From an uncultured Aquimarina sp. (GTDB lineage Bacteria; Bacteroidota; Bacteroidia; Flavobacteriales; Flavobacteriaceae): DNA of 64,000 bases. The notes under the pieces were generated by a model. It made no database searches. It saw only the letters and a list, made by a program, of their open reading frames with translations, and was not told the DNA's origin. Within the stretch, counting starts at the first letter, position 1. Each line of letters opens with the position of its first letter. Both the position numbers and the translations under genes were made by a program. The DNA is taken from NCBI GenBank assembly GCA_947493035.1, contig CANLOW010000007.1, positions 1 through 64,000 on the forward strand. The letters are read 5' to 3'. Shown here one piece after another: positions 56,107 through 64,000 of the stretch.

Positions 56107-56517
56107 TTACCTAGTAATCCTATCAGGTAAAAACGATAATGAAATTAATAGCAAAACAGGTATTAATAAAGATAAAATAACCAAAACCCCATTTAATCGC
56201 TTTTTAAATTTAGGTTCGTCCTTCCATCTTTCATGAAAGTCATCATATTTACCCTTGTATCTTCTTCTAAAATAAATCAGGACAATTACAAAGAAACCAA
56301 CTCCAACAAATTTTAATATATCACTATAAACTTTCAATGTATCTCTACCTGCAAATAAAATAAGTAGAGATAAAACAATAAAAATAGCTACAAAAAATAC
56401 TATCATAGAAAAACCAACCCAAGATGTTGAACCATCTTTACCATCCCATTTCATATAGGCTTTAGTCATTCTATAAAATATAGAATCAAAGAATATATCA
56501 ACTTGTTTCATTTTCAT
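56107..56517 (-). CDS. Small membrane protein, candidate immunity protein of a displaced toxin module
   Basis: A 136-aa protein with about three membrane helices (residues about 32-55, 67-84 and 109-129) and a basic loop (FRRRYKGKYDDFHERWKDEPKFKKR). Its ATG overlaps the stop of a coding remnant by one base (TAATG), and it sits between two degenerate repeats. Toxin C-terminal fragments followed by small immunity proteins have this layout, but neither family is recognised, so immunity is an inference. Confidence 0.5.
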   Translation of the reverse strand: MKMKQVDIFFDSIFYRMTKAYMKWDGKDGSTSWVGFSMIVFFVAIFIVLSLLILFAGRDTLKVYSDILKFVGVGFFVIVLIYFRRRYKGKYDDFHERWKDEPKFKKRLNGVLVILSLLIPVLLLISLSFLPDRITR

Positions 56518-56744
56518 TAATTTGAAAGCCTATAAATATTATCTATCCCAGCACTTATACGATCGGTAAGAGATGTACCTGTGTAAACTCCAACACCTAA
56601 TGAAAACTCTCCATCTAATGCGTTTTCATAGGCTGTTGCAACTGCACCTAGTAAGCCAACTACTCGACCAAATGTTTTTAATCCTCCAGCAACACTACGG
56701 GCATATTTTGCTGTTGCTAAGTCATCAGCATTGTTAGCTGTAAA
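56517..56744 (-). pseudogene. 5'-truncated remnant (possible toxin C-terminal fragment)
   Basis: An open frame with no start codon reads LATAKYARSVAGGLKTFG, GLLGAVATAYENALDGEFSL and SLTDRISAGIDNIYRLSN, and ends at 56517, overlapping the next ATG. It is preceded in-frame by TAG at 56745, and immediately beyond by the second direct repeat (56769). The hydrophobic Ala/Gly-rich segment resembles C-terminal modules of Rhs-type toxins, but no motif proves this. Confidence 0.5.
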
Positions 56745-56768
56745 CTAACCAAATCCGTCTTATCGGGA

Positions 56769-56814
56769 GCAAACTAACACTAGCCGTTATGCTTATTTTG
56801 ACATATTATGACCT
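56769..56814. repeat. Degenerate direct repeat, copy 2 (partner 56052-56097)
   Basis: Second copy of the repeat bounding the orphan segment; see the first copy. The interval 56745-56870 has no gene. Confidence 0.5.
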
Positions 56815-56870
56815 GGCGCGGAGAGCAGAGTAAAAGATATTAATTTAGTTGACTAAATATTCTTTTCACT

Positions 56871-57386
56871 CTAACGACAATACCACTTTGGGATAGAGTC
56901 AAACGTTTTTTTTAATAAATCTACTCTATGTATTTTAAAATATCTTGTACTAGGCACTGGAAAATCTTCATTATCCAAAAAGTATTGATATGATTCTGGC
57001 ATCAATTTTTTAATTAATTCTAACCTAGTCTCATTACCATAAACTTCAAAATCATTAAATCCATTAAAATGAATAAGTAATATTTTTCCTTTAAATTCTG
57101 TAATTAAATGAAGCTTCAATGTAAGATCATATAAATACGCCGCATCATAAATTGGTCTCAGATAATAAGTGTTTTTTCTTTCATCATTTGTTATTTCTAT
57201 TTGTACAATATCAGAATCAATATCCCTTATAGCATCTTCAAGATCTACAGGTAAATTACCTGATAGTACTAAAAACTCTTGTTCAATTAAATTTTCAGCG
57301 TGAGATTTATTTATCTCCTTTTTCCCCTTACCACAAGAAAAGTTTAGAAATAAAAAAACAATCACTAATATATATTTCATCTCCAT
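56871..57386 (-). CDS. Orphan lipoprotein (unknown function)
   Basis: A 171-aa lipoprotein starting MEMKYILVIVFLFLNFSCGKG (lipobox NFSC); the ATG at 57386 or the one two codons later is preferred over the frame opening at 57425, because the signal peptide then begins cleanly. The body is an alpha/beta domain with YYLRPIYDAAYLYDLTLKL and VYGNETRLELIKKLMP. There is one C-terminal Cys (KWYCR). No family recognised. It neighbours the repeat-bounded orphan segment and the metal ABC operon, which it does not resemble. Confidence 0.65.
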   Translation of the reverse strand: MEMKYILVIVFLFLNFSCGKGKKEINKSHAENLIEQEFLVLSGNLPVDLEDAIRDIDSDIVQIEITNDERKNTYYLRPIYDAAYLYDLTLKLHLITEFKGKILLIHFNGFNDFEVYGNETRLELIKKLMPESYQYFLDNEDFPVPSTRYFKIHRVDLLKKTFDSIPKWYCR

Positions 57387-57471
57387 CTTAATTCTTGAAA
57401 AATCAAATTTTATTGAGAAAACCAACCTCTATATAGGTTCTCATTAGAGTAATTTTGAAAAATAAAAAGTG

Positions 57472-57514
57472 TGAGATCAATTGAAAGAGATTCCTTGTCT
57501 GGCAAAGAATGACA
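57472..57514. repeat. REP-like dispersed intergenic repeat, copy B
   Basis: GAGATTCCTTGTC...GCAAAGAATGAC matches the right half of the element at 11110-11187. It lies between the orphan lipoprotein and the ABC ATPase gene, next to the ATPase stop. Confidence 0.55.
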
Positions 57515-57522
57515 TGCCAAGC

Positions 57523-58260
57523 TTACTCCTGTACACTCACTTTATAGTTGATACCATAAGTCTTTGTTAAGTTATCATCGTTAAAAATATCTTTCACTGG
57601 GCCTGTAGCGATCTTTTTTACATTTAAGAACGTTACCCAATCAAAATATTCGGGTACGGTTTGTAGGTCGTGATGCACTACGATTACAGTCTTCCCTGCT
57701 TTTCGAAGCTCTTTCAATAAATTGATAATAGCCACTTCTGTGGTGGCATCAACTCCTTGAAAAGGCTCGTCCATAAAGTAAATAGAAGCGTTTTGCACTA
57801 AAGCCCTAGCTAAAAAAACACGCTGCTGCTGCCCTCCGGAAAGCTGACTGATTTGTCGGTTCTTAAAAGGCAACATCCCGACTTTTTCTAAAGCTTCTAA
57901 AGCGGCTTTCTTTTCTTTCTGTCCAGGGCGCTTGATCCAACCCAAACTACCATAAGTCCCCATCATTACGACATCTAAAGCTGTAGTTGGAAAATCCCAA
58001 TCTACAGAACCCTTTTGAGGTACATAAGCCACTAGAGAACGTTGCTTTTCATAAGGCTTACCAAACACACTTACAGTACCTGCAATGGGTTTTACAATCC
58101 CTAGGATCGATTTAATTAAAGTAGATTTCCCTGCTCCATTTGGGCCCACAACGGCCATTAATACCCCTTCAGGAATCACCAAATCAATATCCCACAAAAC
58201 AGGTTTATAATTATAGGCAACGGTAAGATCGTCTACAGTGATCGCAAATTTTTCTTTCAC
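57523..58260 (-). CDS. Metal (Mn/Zn) ABC transporter ATPase
   Basis: A 245-aa cytosolic ATPase of the TroB/ZnuC type: Walker [10 protein letters not shown] (about residues 39-47), signature LSGGQQQR (about 142-149), Walker [13 protein letters not shown] and H-loop IVVHHD. The usual partner is a TroC/D-type membrane permease, yet none follows in this operon; the next sequence downstream is a REP-like repeat and unrelated orphan genes. The binding protein is encoded upstream, 174 bp away. Metal identity is unknown. Confidence 0.93.
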   Translation of the reverse strand: MKEKFAITVDDLTVAYNYKPVLWDIDLVIPEGVLMAVVGPNGAGKSTLIKSILGIVKPIAGTVSVFGKPYEKQRSLVAYVPQKGSVDWDFPTTALDVVMMGTYGSLGWIKRPGQKEKKAALEALEKVGMLPFKNRQISQLSGGQQQRVFLARALVQNASIYFMDEPFQGVDATTEVAIINLLKELRKAGKTVIVVHHDLQTVPEYFDWVTFLNVKKIATGPVKDIFNDDNLTKTYGINYKVSVQE

Positions 58261-58315
58261 TTGATTATTTTTTCAGCTTAAAACTATAGTACTATAATCA
58301 TCAAACATTTTATAC

Positions 58316-58400
58316 GTCATGCTGAATTCATTTCAGCATCTCATTTATTTTTTCAAGTCTTAATCGTTGTATGAGACCCTGAAATAAATTCAGGGTGACG
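58316..58400. repeat. REP-like dispersed intergenic repeat, copy C (imperfect inverted pair)
   Basis: TCATGCTGAATTCATTTCAG (58317-58336) and the inverse containing CCCTGAAATAAATTCAGGGT (58377-58396) form an imperfect 29-bp inverted repeat of the CTGAA...TTCAG class shared with 11110-11187. It lies between the binding-protein and ATPase genes and could act as a processing or attenuation hairpin in the transcript. Confidence 0.62.
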
Positions 58401-58434
58401 AAAACACACTTTGCAAAATAACACAAAACTTATT

Positions 58435-59349
58435 TTATTTCAACGCATTTACGATTGTAGATACATTATGTTTATACATTCCTATATAAGTTCCTTCTGG
58501 AGTCTCTGGGTTACCCAAAGCATCTGAAAACAATTCTCCTCCGATCTTGACTTCATGCCCTTTTGCTTTTACTGATGCCTGTAAGGCTTCAATCGTTCGT
58601 TTAGGCACCGAAGTCTCTACAAAAATTGCTTTTACTTGTTTTTCTATAATAAGATTTGCTAAATTCTGAACATCTTTTACACCAGCTTCAGTAGCTGTAG
58701 ACAAGCCTTGTAAACCTACGACTTCAAAATCGTATACCTGTCCAAAATAATTAAAAGCATCATGAGCTGTTACTAAAATTCGTTTTTCGATAGATATTTC
58801 ATTTATAACATTCCAATTATCATGATATAATTGTTCTACTTCTGTATCATATTTTTTAGCATTACTTTTATAAGTAAGTGCATTTTTAGGATCCAATTTC
58901 ACCAATTCATCGGTCACTAAAGTGATACAGTTATGCCATTTCGTAGGATCAAACCAAATATGCGGATCGTAATTCGAGGCAAAATTTTCGGAAGCTATTA
59001 ATGCTGATTTATCAACGCTTTCTCCTACTGCAACTGTTTGTTTTCCTAGATGACGCATTTTTTCGAATATATCTTCAAGCTTTCCTTCTAGATGTAATCC
59101 ATTATAAAAAATAATATCAGCTTCAGCCAATTTAGAAACATCGCCTTCGCTAGCTTTATACAAATGTGGATCTACACCACTCCCCATTAACCCTTTAACT
59201 ATTATTTTATCGCCACCGATCGCTTTTACCATATCGGTAATCATAGTTGTTGTTGTCACCACTTGCAATTTGCCATTGCTTTCTTTTTGTTTTTTACCAC
59301 AACTGAAAAGCAATGGTATCAATACTAAAAGTGTGTATATTTTTTTCAT
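58435..59349 (-). CDS. Metal ABC transporter binding lipoprotein (TroA/ZnuA-like)
   Basis: A 304-aa cluster A-I binding lipoprotein (lipobox LFSC). Metal ligands read in order: GVDPHLYKAS (His about 62), YDPHIWFDP (His about 129), TAHDAFNYFG (His about 195) and the late Asp in FSDALG (about 270). His-His-His-Asp is typical of TroA/zinc types rather than the His-His-Glu-Asp manganese type, so zinc or manganese is possible. It serves the ABC ATPase encoded next. Confidence 0.92.
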   Translation of the reverse strand: MKKIYTLLVLIPLLFSCGKKQKESNGKLQVVTTTTMITDMVKAIGGDKIIVKGLMGSGVDPHLYKASEGDVSKLAEADIIFYNGLHLEGKLEDIFEKMRHLGKQTVAVGESVDKSALIASENFASNYDPHIWFDPTKWHNCITLVTDELVKLDPKNALTYKSNAKKYDTEVEQLYHDNWNVINEISIEKRILVTAHDAFNYFGQVYDFEVVGLQGLSTATEAGVKDVQNLANLIIEKQVKAIFVETSVPKRTIEALQASVKAKGHEVKIGGELFSDALGNPETPEGTYIGMYKHNVSTIVNALK

Positions 59350-59365
59350 ACTTTATATTTAATAC

Positions 59366-59440
59366 ACCCTTCGTCTCGATAGTTATCGAGTAGCGCTCAG
59401 AGTTCGATTCTTATACAAACCCTGAGCGAAGCCGAAGGGT
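59366..59440. repeat. REP-like inverted intergenic repeat, class 2
   Basis: ACCCTTCG (59366-59373) and CGAAGGGT (59433-59440), and inside them CGCTCAG (59394-59400) and CTGAGCG (59422-59428), form nested inverted arms. Its right end abuts or overlaps the stop of the thioredoxin gene. It differs in sequence from the CTGAA...TTCAG class. Confidence 0.6.
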
Positions 59441-59907
59441 TACATTTTCTCATTCGCTTCAATAGCACTCAACATTCTGATAAAACCTTTAGGTCTTAAT
59501 GTCGAAGGGTATTGAAATATTATTTCCTTTTTCTTATTTAAAACTACCGTTGTTGGATAAACAGTTCTAAATTCATAAGTACCTAAAGTTTCTGCCAATT
59601 CGTGTATCCCTGATTTCTTTTTATCCGCTTTATAGCTAAATGTATTTCCATTAAAAACCACGTCTTCTTTTTGCTCTGCATCAAAAGAAACGAAATAATA
59701 TTTTTTATTCAACACCTCAATTACCTTTTCATCTCTCAGTGTTTTCCGCTTCATCACCTTACAGGGTTTACACCATTCCGTATGTAAAAAAACAACTATA
59801 GGCCTCTTTTCTTCTAAAGCTTCTATTTCTTCAAAAGTATATGCATTTAACTGCCCCCAAGTAATGGTACTTGATACACATATTAAAAACCATAATACCT
59901 TTTTCAT
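59440..59907 (-). CDS. Secreted thioredoxin-like protein
   Basis: A 155-aa periplasmic protein with a signal peptide (residues 1-18, ending TWG) and a thioredoxin-fold domain with catalytic WCKPC (about residues 46-50). Short downstream loops (KYYFVSFDAEQKED, YPTTVVLNKKKE) match the fold, including the cis-Pro. It may reduce disulfides of the TonB receptor or binding protein of the same operon, which is an inference. Confidence 0.88.
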   Translation of the reverse strand: MKKVLWFLICVSSTITWGQLNAYTFEEIEALEEKRPIVVFLHTEWCKPCKVMKRKTLRDEKVIEVLNKKYYFVSFDAEQKEDVVFNGNTFSYKADKKKSGIHELAETLGTYEFRTVYPTTVVLNKKKEIIFQYPSTLRPKGFIRMLSAIEANEKM

Positions 59908-59957
59908 TAGTTTAATAAACTTAATTTATACACAAAATGCTTCCACAAGTAACAACC

Positions 59958-62243
59958 TTAAAAATTATATTTCAAATTAAATACAATATCTCTTCCAGGG
60001 TTAGGCACTTCAAAATCTTCGAATGTTGTTTTCAACCTAGATAAATGATCGGTATACTCTTGATCGAAAAGATTTTTAACTACTAAACCAAATTTAAAAT
60101 CTTTGTACGAAGCACTTAATCCAACATCAATCAAATGGTAATCTTCATTCTTTAATTCTTCATCAGCAATTCTATTTTGCTCTAAAAAGTTTTGCTGCTG
60201 CACATAGACACTATTCAATTTCAATTGCTTTCCAGCATTAACATCATAACTTATTTTAGTATTAAAATTTACTGGCGGAATAAACGGTAATGGATCTTCA
60301 TTACTATCGTTTCCATAAGTTAATGCCGCACCCGTTTGAAGCGTTAATTTAGGCATAAAACTAGGTACATAATTCAAATTGAATTCTCCCCCAAACAACG
60401 TAGCGTCTTCTTGGCGATATTCAAACACAGGCAATTCTCCAGTATCTACTATGCGCCTTTCGCTTGTTGGTGCAATAAAGATGTAATTTGAAATTTTATT
60501 ATAAAATGGATTCAGCGTAATACTCAACCCATTCTTTTTATAATTAACGGCAAAGTCAAATTGAGTCGCCGATTCACTATCCAAAGTTTGATCACCCACT
60601 TCTATGCGACCTGTTCCTCCGTGTTCCCCATTGGATAACAACTCCGACACATTAGGCGCTCGATATCCCGAAGCTATATTGAAACGAAAAGTCAAATAAT
60701 TGATATCATATTTCGCCCCTACCGAATAGTTCAATGTATTATAGGTTTCATCGAAATTATCGAAACTGGTAAATTCATCGATAACTACACCATCGGCTTC
60801 AATACGCTTGCTATCGAAACGTAAGCCTGATTGAAATCTTAAATGTTCATTTACCTTGAAATTAAACAATCCAAAAACGCCATTTTCGGTGCTTCTTCCA
60901 TCTGGAATTAAAAATACAGTTCCTCTGTTTTCACTATCCTGAAACAATCCTTGTGTGCCAACCGTAACATCAATGTGATCTGTTTTAATAATATCGGATA
61001 CTTTCAAATTATAATTGAACACTTCGAGGTATAAATACAAATCTGGAGTACTTCTTACTTCATTAAATTCTTGTCGATCATTAACCGAATAACCTAACGT
61101 AAGTTGCACATTAGATTCCTTAATCTTGAAATTATTCTCGGAGGTTAAAATATGTTGCGATACATCTTGAAAAGGCAGTACAAAATTTTGCTCTTGATCA
61201 TCAAAAATTGGAGATACAAAATCCACATCAAAACTATTTGTAAAAGCTGGGTTACCTTCTGTTGGCACAGGGATTCCGAAGAAATTATTCAAATAACTAT
61301 AGGTTAATTTAGAAGTAAATGTTTCCTTTACTAATCCTAATGAAATTTTAGCACTTCGCTCTGAAAATCGAGTGTTAAAAACACGATCTCCATTAAATGA
61401 GGAATCATTTGGCAACTTATAGTCTCCTGCTAAGTTGTAGCCTAAAAAGGTGTTTATTTTAAAATCTCCGAATCCTAATTTTACCCCTACTCTATTTTGA
61501 GTACTTCGGGCATTGGTAAAGTAGCCCGATTCGACTACTCCTTCAAGACGCTTCTTGGTAAAATCTTCATCGACAAAATACAGTACACCTCCTATGGCAT
61601 CTGACCCATACAATAAAGAAGCTGGCCCTTTGATAACCTCAACACTTTTAATACCGTTACTACTTACACCTAAACCATGCTCTCCACCCCACTGTTGGTT
61701 TTCTAACCTGGTTCCGTGTGCAAAAGTTACTACTCTGTTACTCGTTAAACCACGAATTACGGGCTTACCTATACTACTCCCGGTACTATTTTGTGATACC
61801 CCGTTGATATTCGTAATACTTTCTGCTAAAGTTGTTGAACTTACCTCGTTAATATCTGAGATTTTCTTTTTTTCAACATTAACCACTAAGTCCTTTTGTA
61901 ATTTAGATCCTGGAACAGAAATTACTACCTCATCTAGACTGGTATCATATTTCAAGTATATTTTTAAAGGAATTGTATTTTTAGTAATCTCAACGGTTTC
62001 TATTTTTGAAGTAGTCCCTACAAACGAAAAGTGAATCGTTTGTTTTCCATAAGCTAAACCTTCTAATCTAAAATTTCCATTTATATCTGTTGTTGTCCCC
62101 TTTAAAGATTCTCCTTTTACATATACTTCTGCTCCTGGGACGGTCTCATTTTCGACATATACTGTTCCTATTAGTATTCCCTTTTGTGCCCATGTAATGC
62201 TTACACACATACATAGCACCAACATCCATAATTTATTTTGCAT
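59958..62243 (-). CDS. TonB-dependent outer membrane receptor
   Basis: A 761-aa receptor with a signal peptide (ending TWAQ), a carboxypeptidase-regulatory-like N-terminal domain (about residues 22-105: GTVYVENETVPGAEVYVKG), a plug with GVSQNSTGSSIGKPVIRGLTSNRVVTF and a 22-strand barrel that ends in aromatic KYNF. Its ATG overlaps the DtxR stop by 11 bp. Operon context suggests a metal or metallophore ligand, as for the ABC genes behind it. It is shorter than SusC proteins and no SusD is present. Confidence 0.93.
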   Translation of the reverse strand: MQNKLWMLVLCMCVSITWAQKGILIGTVYVENETVPGAEVYVKGESLKGTTTDINGNFRLEGLAYGKQTIHFSFVGTTSKIETVEITKNTIPLKIYLKYDTSLDEVVISVPGSKLQKDLVVNVEKKKISDINEVSSTTLAESITNINGVSQNSTGSSIGKPVIRGLTSNRVVTFAHGTRLENQQWGGEHGLGVSSNGIKSVEVIKGPASLLYGSDAIGGVLYFVDEDFTKKRLEGVVESGYFTNARSTQNRVGVKLGFGDFKINTFLGYNLAGDYKLPNDSSFNGDRVFNTRFSERSAKISLGLVKETFTSKLTYSYLNNFFGIPVPTEGNPAFTNSFDVDFVSPIFDDQEQNFVLPFQDVSQHILTSENNFKIKESNVQLTLGYSVNDRQEFNEVRSTPDLYLYLEVFNYNLKVSDIIKTDHIDVTVGTQGLFQDSENRGTVFLIPDGRSTENGVFGLFNFKVNEHLRFQSGLRFDSKRIEADGVVIDEFTSFDNFDETYNTLNYSVGAKYDINYLTFRFNIASGYRAPNVSELLSNGEHGGTGRIEVGDQTLDSESATQFDFAVNYKKNGLSITLNPFYNKISNYIFIAPTSERRIVDTGELPVFEYRQEDATLFGGEFNLNYVPSFMPKLTLQTGAALTYGNDSNEDPLPFIPPVNFNTKISYDVNAGKQLKLNSVYVQQQNFLEQNRIADEELKNEDYHLIDVGLSASYKDFKFGLVVKNLFDQEYTDHLSRLKTTFEDFEVPNPGRDIVFNLKYNF

Positions 62244-62889
62244 CTATTACTTGTATTAATGAAGAAAACTCTTGATTCAAGACAATCATAATGCCCTGAG
62301 CTTTTATTTGAGTCATTCCTGTTTTTAAAAATTGTTTTTCTACCTGAATTAAAGCACCATTGATAAGTCCATGAAGGGTACAAAAGTCAAAGAATTCTTT
62401 GTCATCACTTTGCAAACGAACAATTTGATACTCTCCTTCTACTACTTCGGAAAGCGCAGACATATTATCTACTACAGGTAGTTTTCCTTCATTGTCTGGA
62501 ATTGGATCTCCATGCGGATCAAAATCGGGAAAGCCTAGGTATTCATGAATTTTATCTGCTAAGAAATCGGAAGTTTCATGTTCTAGAAACTCGGCTTCTC
62601 GATGAATTTCATGCAATGACAAATCAAAAAGTTTAAACAATAAGCACTCCCAAATACGATGTTTTCGAATAACCTTAAGTGCCATCTTTTCACCTTCAGA
62701 AGTCAACTCTAACTCTTGATACTTCGCATAATTCAACAAGCCTTTGGTGGCTAGCTTTTTTGCCATATCTGTAGTAGCAGCACTAGTGATTCCTAGTTTT
62801 TTTGCTACCGAACTGGGTTTTGTATCGTATCCTGCTTGCTGCCTAAACTTATAAATTTGCTTAACAAAATTTTCAATTGCAACTGACAT
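62233..62889 (-). CDS. DtxR/MntR-family metal-dependent repressor
   Basis: A 218-aa regulator: N-terminal winged helix (KPSSVAKKLGITSAATTDMAKKLATKGLL), a dimer domain with AEFLEHETSDFLADKIHEYLG carrying the Glu/His metal-site pattern, and a C-terminal FeoA-like domain (GEYQIVRLQSDDKEFFDF). It heads the operon, so it most likely senses Mn or Fe and represses the receptor and ABC genes. Confidence 0.92.
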   Translation of the reverse strand: MSVAIENFVKQIYKFRQQAGYDTKPSSVAKKLGITSAATTDMAKKLATKGLLNYAKYQELELTSEGEKMALKVIRKHRIWECLLFKLFDLSLHEIHREAEFLEHETSDFLADKIHEYLGFPDFDPHGDPIPDNEGKLPVVDNMSALSEVVEGEYQIVRLQSDDKEFFDFCTLHGLINGALIQVEKQFLKTGMTQIKAQGIMIVLNQEFSSLIQVIDAK

Positions 62890-63216
62890 AAATTATTTTT
62901 TAAGCTCACTTAAATTCAAGACAAAGATAATCTAAAAGAAGAGATCAACCAATAGATACTAAACTGTTAAATTAATGAAAGAAAAAGCTACTTGATATAT
63001 CGCTATCGTGAATTCTCCATATAACACGATTGAAAATTTCATTTTAAAACCACACCAAAACAAAACTTTTATAACATCAAAAAGCATCGAATCCCCAAGA
63101 TCTCGATGCTTTTTCTTAACTAAATGTATTATTATGTAGGTCGCTTATGAATGACCGTGTAAAGTAATAACGTTTCAAAACAGATATGCCCTACCTAACG
63201 AATCAAAAAACGTTAA
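62890..63216. other. Intergenic interval between DtxR and ccsA
   Basis: About 330 bp with one clear terminator (63079-63114) and presumably the metal-operon promoter near 62900-63000. No gene or conserved RNA was recognised. Confidence 0.5.
63079..63114 (-). terminator. Terminator after ccsA
   Basis: AAAAAGCATCGA (63079-63090) and 63103-63114 form perfect 12-bp arms around a 12-nt loop, about 100 bp past the ccsA stop; A-rich and T-rich flanks make it possibly bidirectional. Confidence 0.82.
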
Positions 63217-64000
63217 CTATTTTTTATAATTTACCTTATATCTCCAATAAGAAACAGCTCCTAAAACAAATGCAACGATAACAGCATTCCATACAAACTG
63301 AGGTGTTACAACCTGATCACCACTTGCATAAGAATGTAATCCTGATAAGTAAAAATTCACCCCAAAGTAAGTCATCATTATAGTTCCGACAGCAATTAGA
63401 GATACAAAATTAAAAGTCCAACGACCTCGAAGTCCTGGCACAAATCGCATATGAATAACAAATGCATATACCATAATACTAATTAATGCCCAAGTTTCTT
63501 TAGGGTCCCAGCCCCAATAGCGCCCCCAAGATTCATTTGCCCATTGTCCTCCTAAAAAATTACCAATAGTCAACATTACTAAACCTATAGTTAATGCCAT
63601 TTCATTAACGACAGTAATCTCTTTAATATTCAGTAACATCTTTTCCTTATTTTTTTCTGTAGTAAAAATCATAAGTAATAATGCCAATCCTCCTAAAATA
63701 GATCCTAAAATAAAAGGTCCATAACTCGCTACAATAACAGCAACATGAATCATTAACCAATACGAATTCAAAACAGGTTGTAAGTTTGCAATAGCTGGAT
63801 CCATCCAATTCCAATGGGCTACCATCAAAATAATAGAAGTTACAAAAGCTGTTGCTCCGATAGTCAAGTCGCTTTTACGTCCCAATGCCAAACCGAAGAA
63901 CTGAGTCGCCCAAGCTACATAAATCATCGATTCATAAGCATCACTCCATGGTGCGTGACCAGAAATATACCACCGAAATCCAAGACCTGCAGTATGTGCT
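63217..64000 (-). CDS. ccsA: Cytochrome c biogenesis protein CcsA (partial, N-terminus off window)
   Basis: The frame is open past 63927 to the window edge, and the extra sequence, WYISGHAPWSDAYESMIYVAW, is the conserved CcsA segment, so the gene is partial here. The haem-handling WWD-type motif is NESWGRYWGWDPKETWAL, and about six helices are visible. CcsA with ResB attaches haem to CxxCH proteins; flavobacterial versions are often ResB-CcsA fusions, which cannot be checked here. It would be needed for the c-type cytochromes of the redox cluster. Confidence 0.93.
   Translation of the reverse strand, partial: AHTAGLGFRWYISGHAPWSDAYESMIYVAWATQFFGLALGRKSDLTIGATAFVTSIILMVAHWNWMDPAIANLQPVLNSYWLMIHVAVIVASYGPFILGSILGGLALLLMIFTTEKNKEKMLLNIKEITVVNEMALTIGLVMLTIGNFLGGQWANESWGRYWGWDPKETWALISIMVYAFVIHMRFVPGLRGRWTFNFVSLIAVGTIMMTYFGVNFYLSGLHSYASGDQVVTPQFVWNAVIVAFVLGAVSYWRYKVNYKK

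Noticed and set aside
56052-56814. Integron attC sites for the GCAAACTA repeats
   Set aside because: The inverse core pairs expected of attC sites could not be aligned, and no integrase is nearby.
61555-62034. 159-aa plus-strand frame opposite the TonB receptor
   Set aside because: It is antisense to the conserved plug region and looks like a codon shadow.

Overview
The window reads as chromosome of a marine-type Bacteroidota, most likely Flavobacteriaceae (inference). The DNA is AT-rich. It carries a type IX secretion (T9SS) C-terminal sorting domain, the Bacteroidota PUR-like DUF3276 protein, a long-form NusB, a SusC-like TonB receptor with a carboxypeptidase-like N-terminal domain, and core gene orders such as nusB-DUF1573-yajC and rsfS-ftsH-LUD-cdsA-psd. 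No rRNA, tRNA, CRISPR array or intact insertion sequence was seen.

Layout. 1-10329 (minus) is one huge secreted Ca-binding adhesin-like gene whose C-terminus lies off the window; it is built from thrombospondin type 3 repeats and repeated beta-sandwich modules, with a near-identical internal duplication offset by 3069 bp. 10330-11493 is noncoding. 11557-15716 is housekeeping: yajC, DUF1573 and nusB (minus), then an ABC exporter and a PUR-like protein (plus). 15933-21249 is the most distinctive block: a tandem two-domain globin (plus), an unrecognised protein (minus), and a five-gene minus-strand redox cluster (Tll0287-like haem lipoprotein, small cytochrome b-like membrane protein, FAD/2Fe-2S reductase, five-haem membrane-anchored cytochrome, one-haem lipoprotein). 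The promoter regions of all three transcription units share AAGTATT/AATACTT-type words. 21600-31278 is core metabolism: GNAT, ACBP, psd, cdsA, LUD, ftsH, rsfS, birA, SRPBCC, pyrE, NUDIX, a deaminase interrupted by TGA at its expected zinc cysteine, and a polyprenyl synthase.

31509-38142 is a TetR-TolC-adaptor-RND efflux operon with a palindromic operator. 38472-46000 holds envelope and FG-GAP proteins, a PAP2 phosphatase, a CBM48-like protein, and a NemR/NemA-like TetR-old yellow enzyme pair with two matching operators. 46000-46304 is a frameshifted gene remnant. 46359-50240 encodes a 1293-aa FG-GAP/UnbV/Ig-like protein with a T9SS tail. 50501-55982 holds two peptidases, a DUF3810 protein and a sulfatase. 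56052-57386 is a small accessory island of orphan genes (a 5'-truncated remnant, a membrane protein, a lipoprotein) with a degenerate repeat pair. 57523-62889 is a metal-uptake operon (DtxR-type regulator, TonB receptor, thioredoxin, TroA-like binding protein, ABC ATPase) with no permease gene in the window. The right edge is a partial ccsA.

How the genes may work together (inference). The 17740-21249 cluster has every part needed to pass electrons from NAD(P)H through FAD and 2Fe-2S to membrane haem b and on to periplasmic c-haems, and its apparent co-regulation with the tandem globin suggests a respiratory-stress or NO/O2-linked redox module. It is the best candidate here for an undescribed system.
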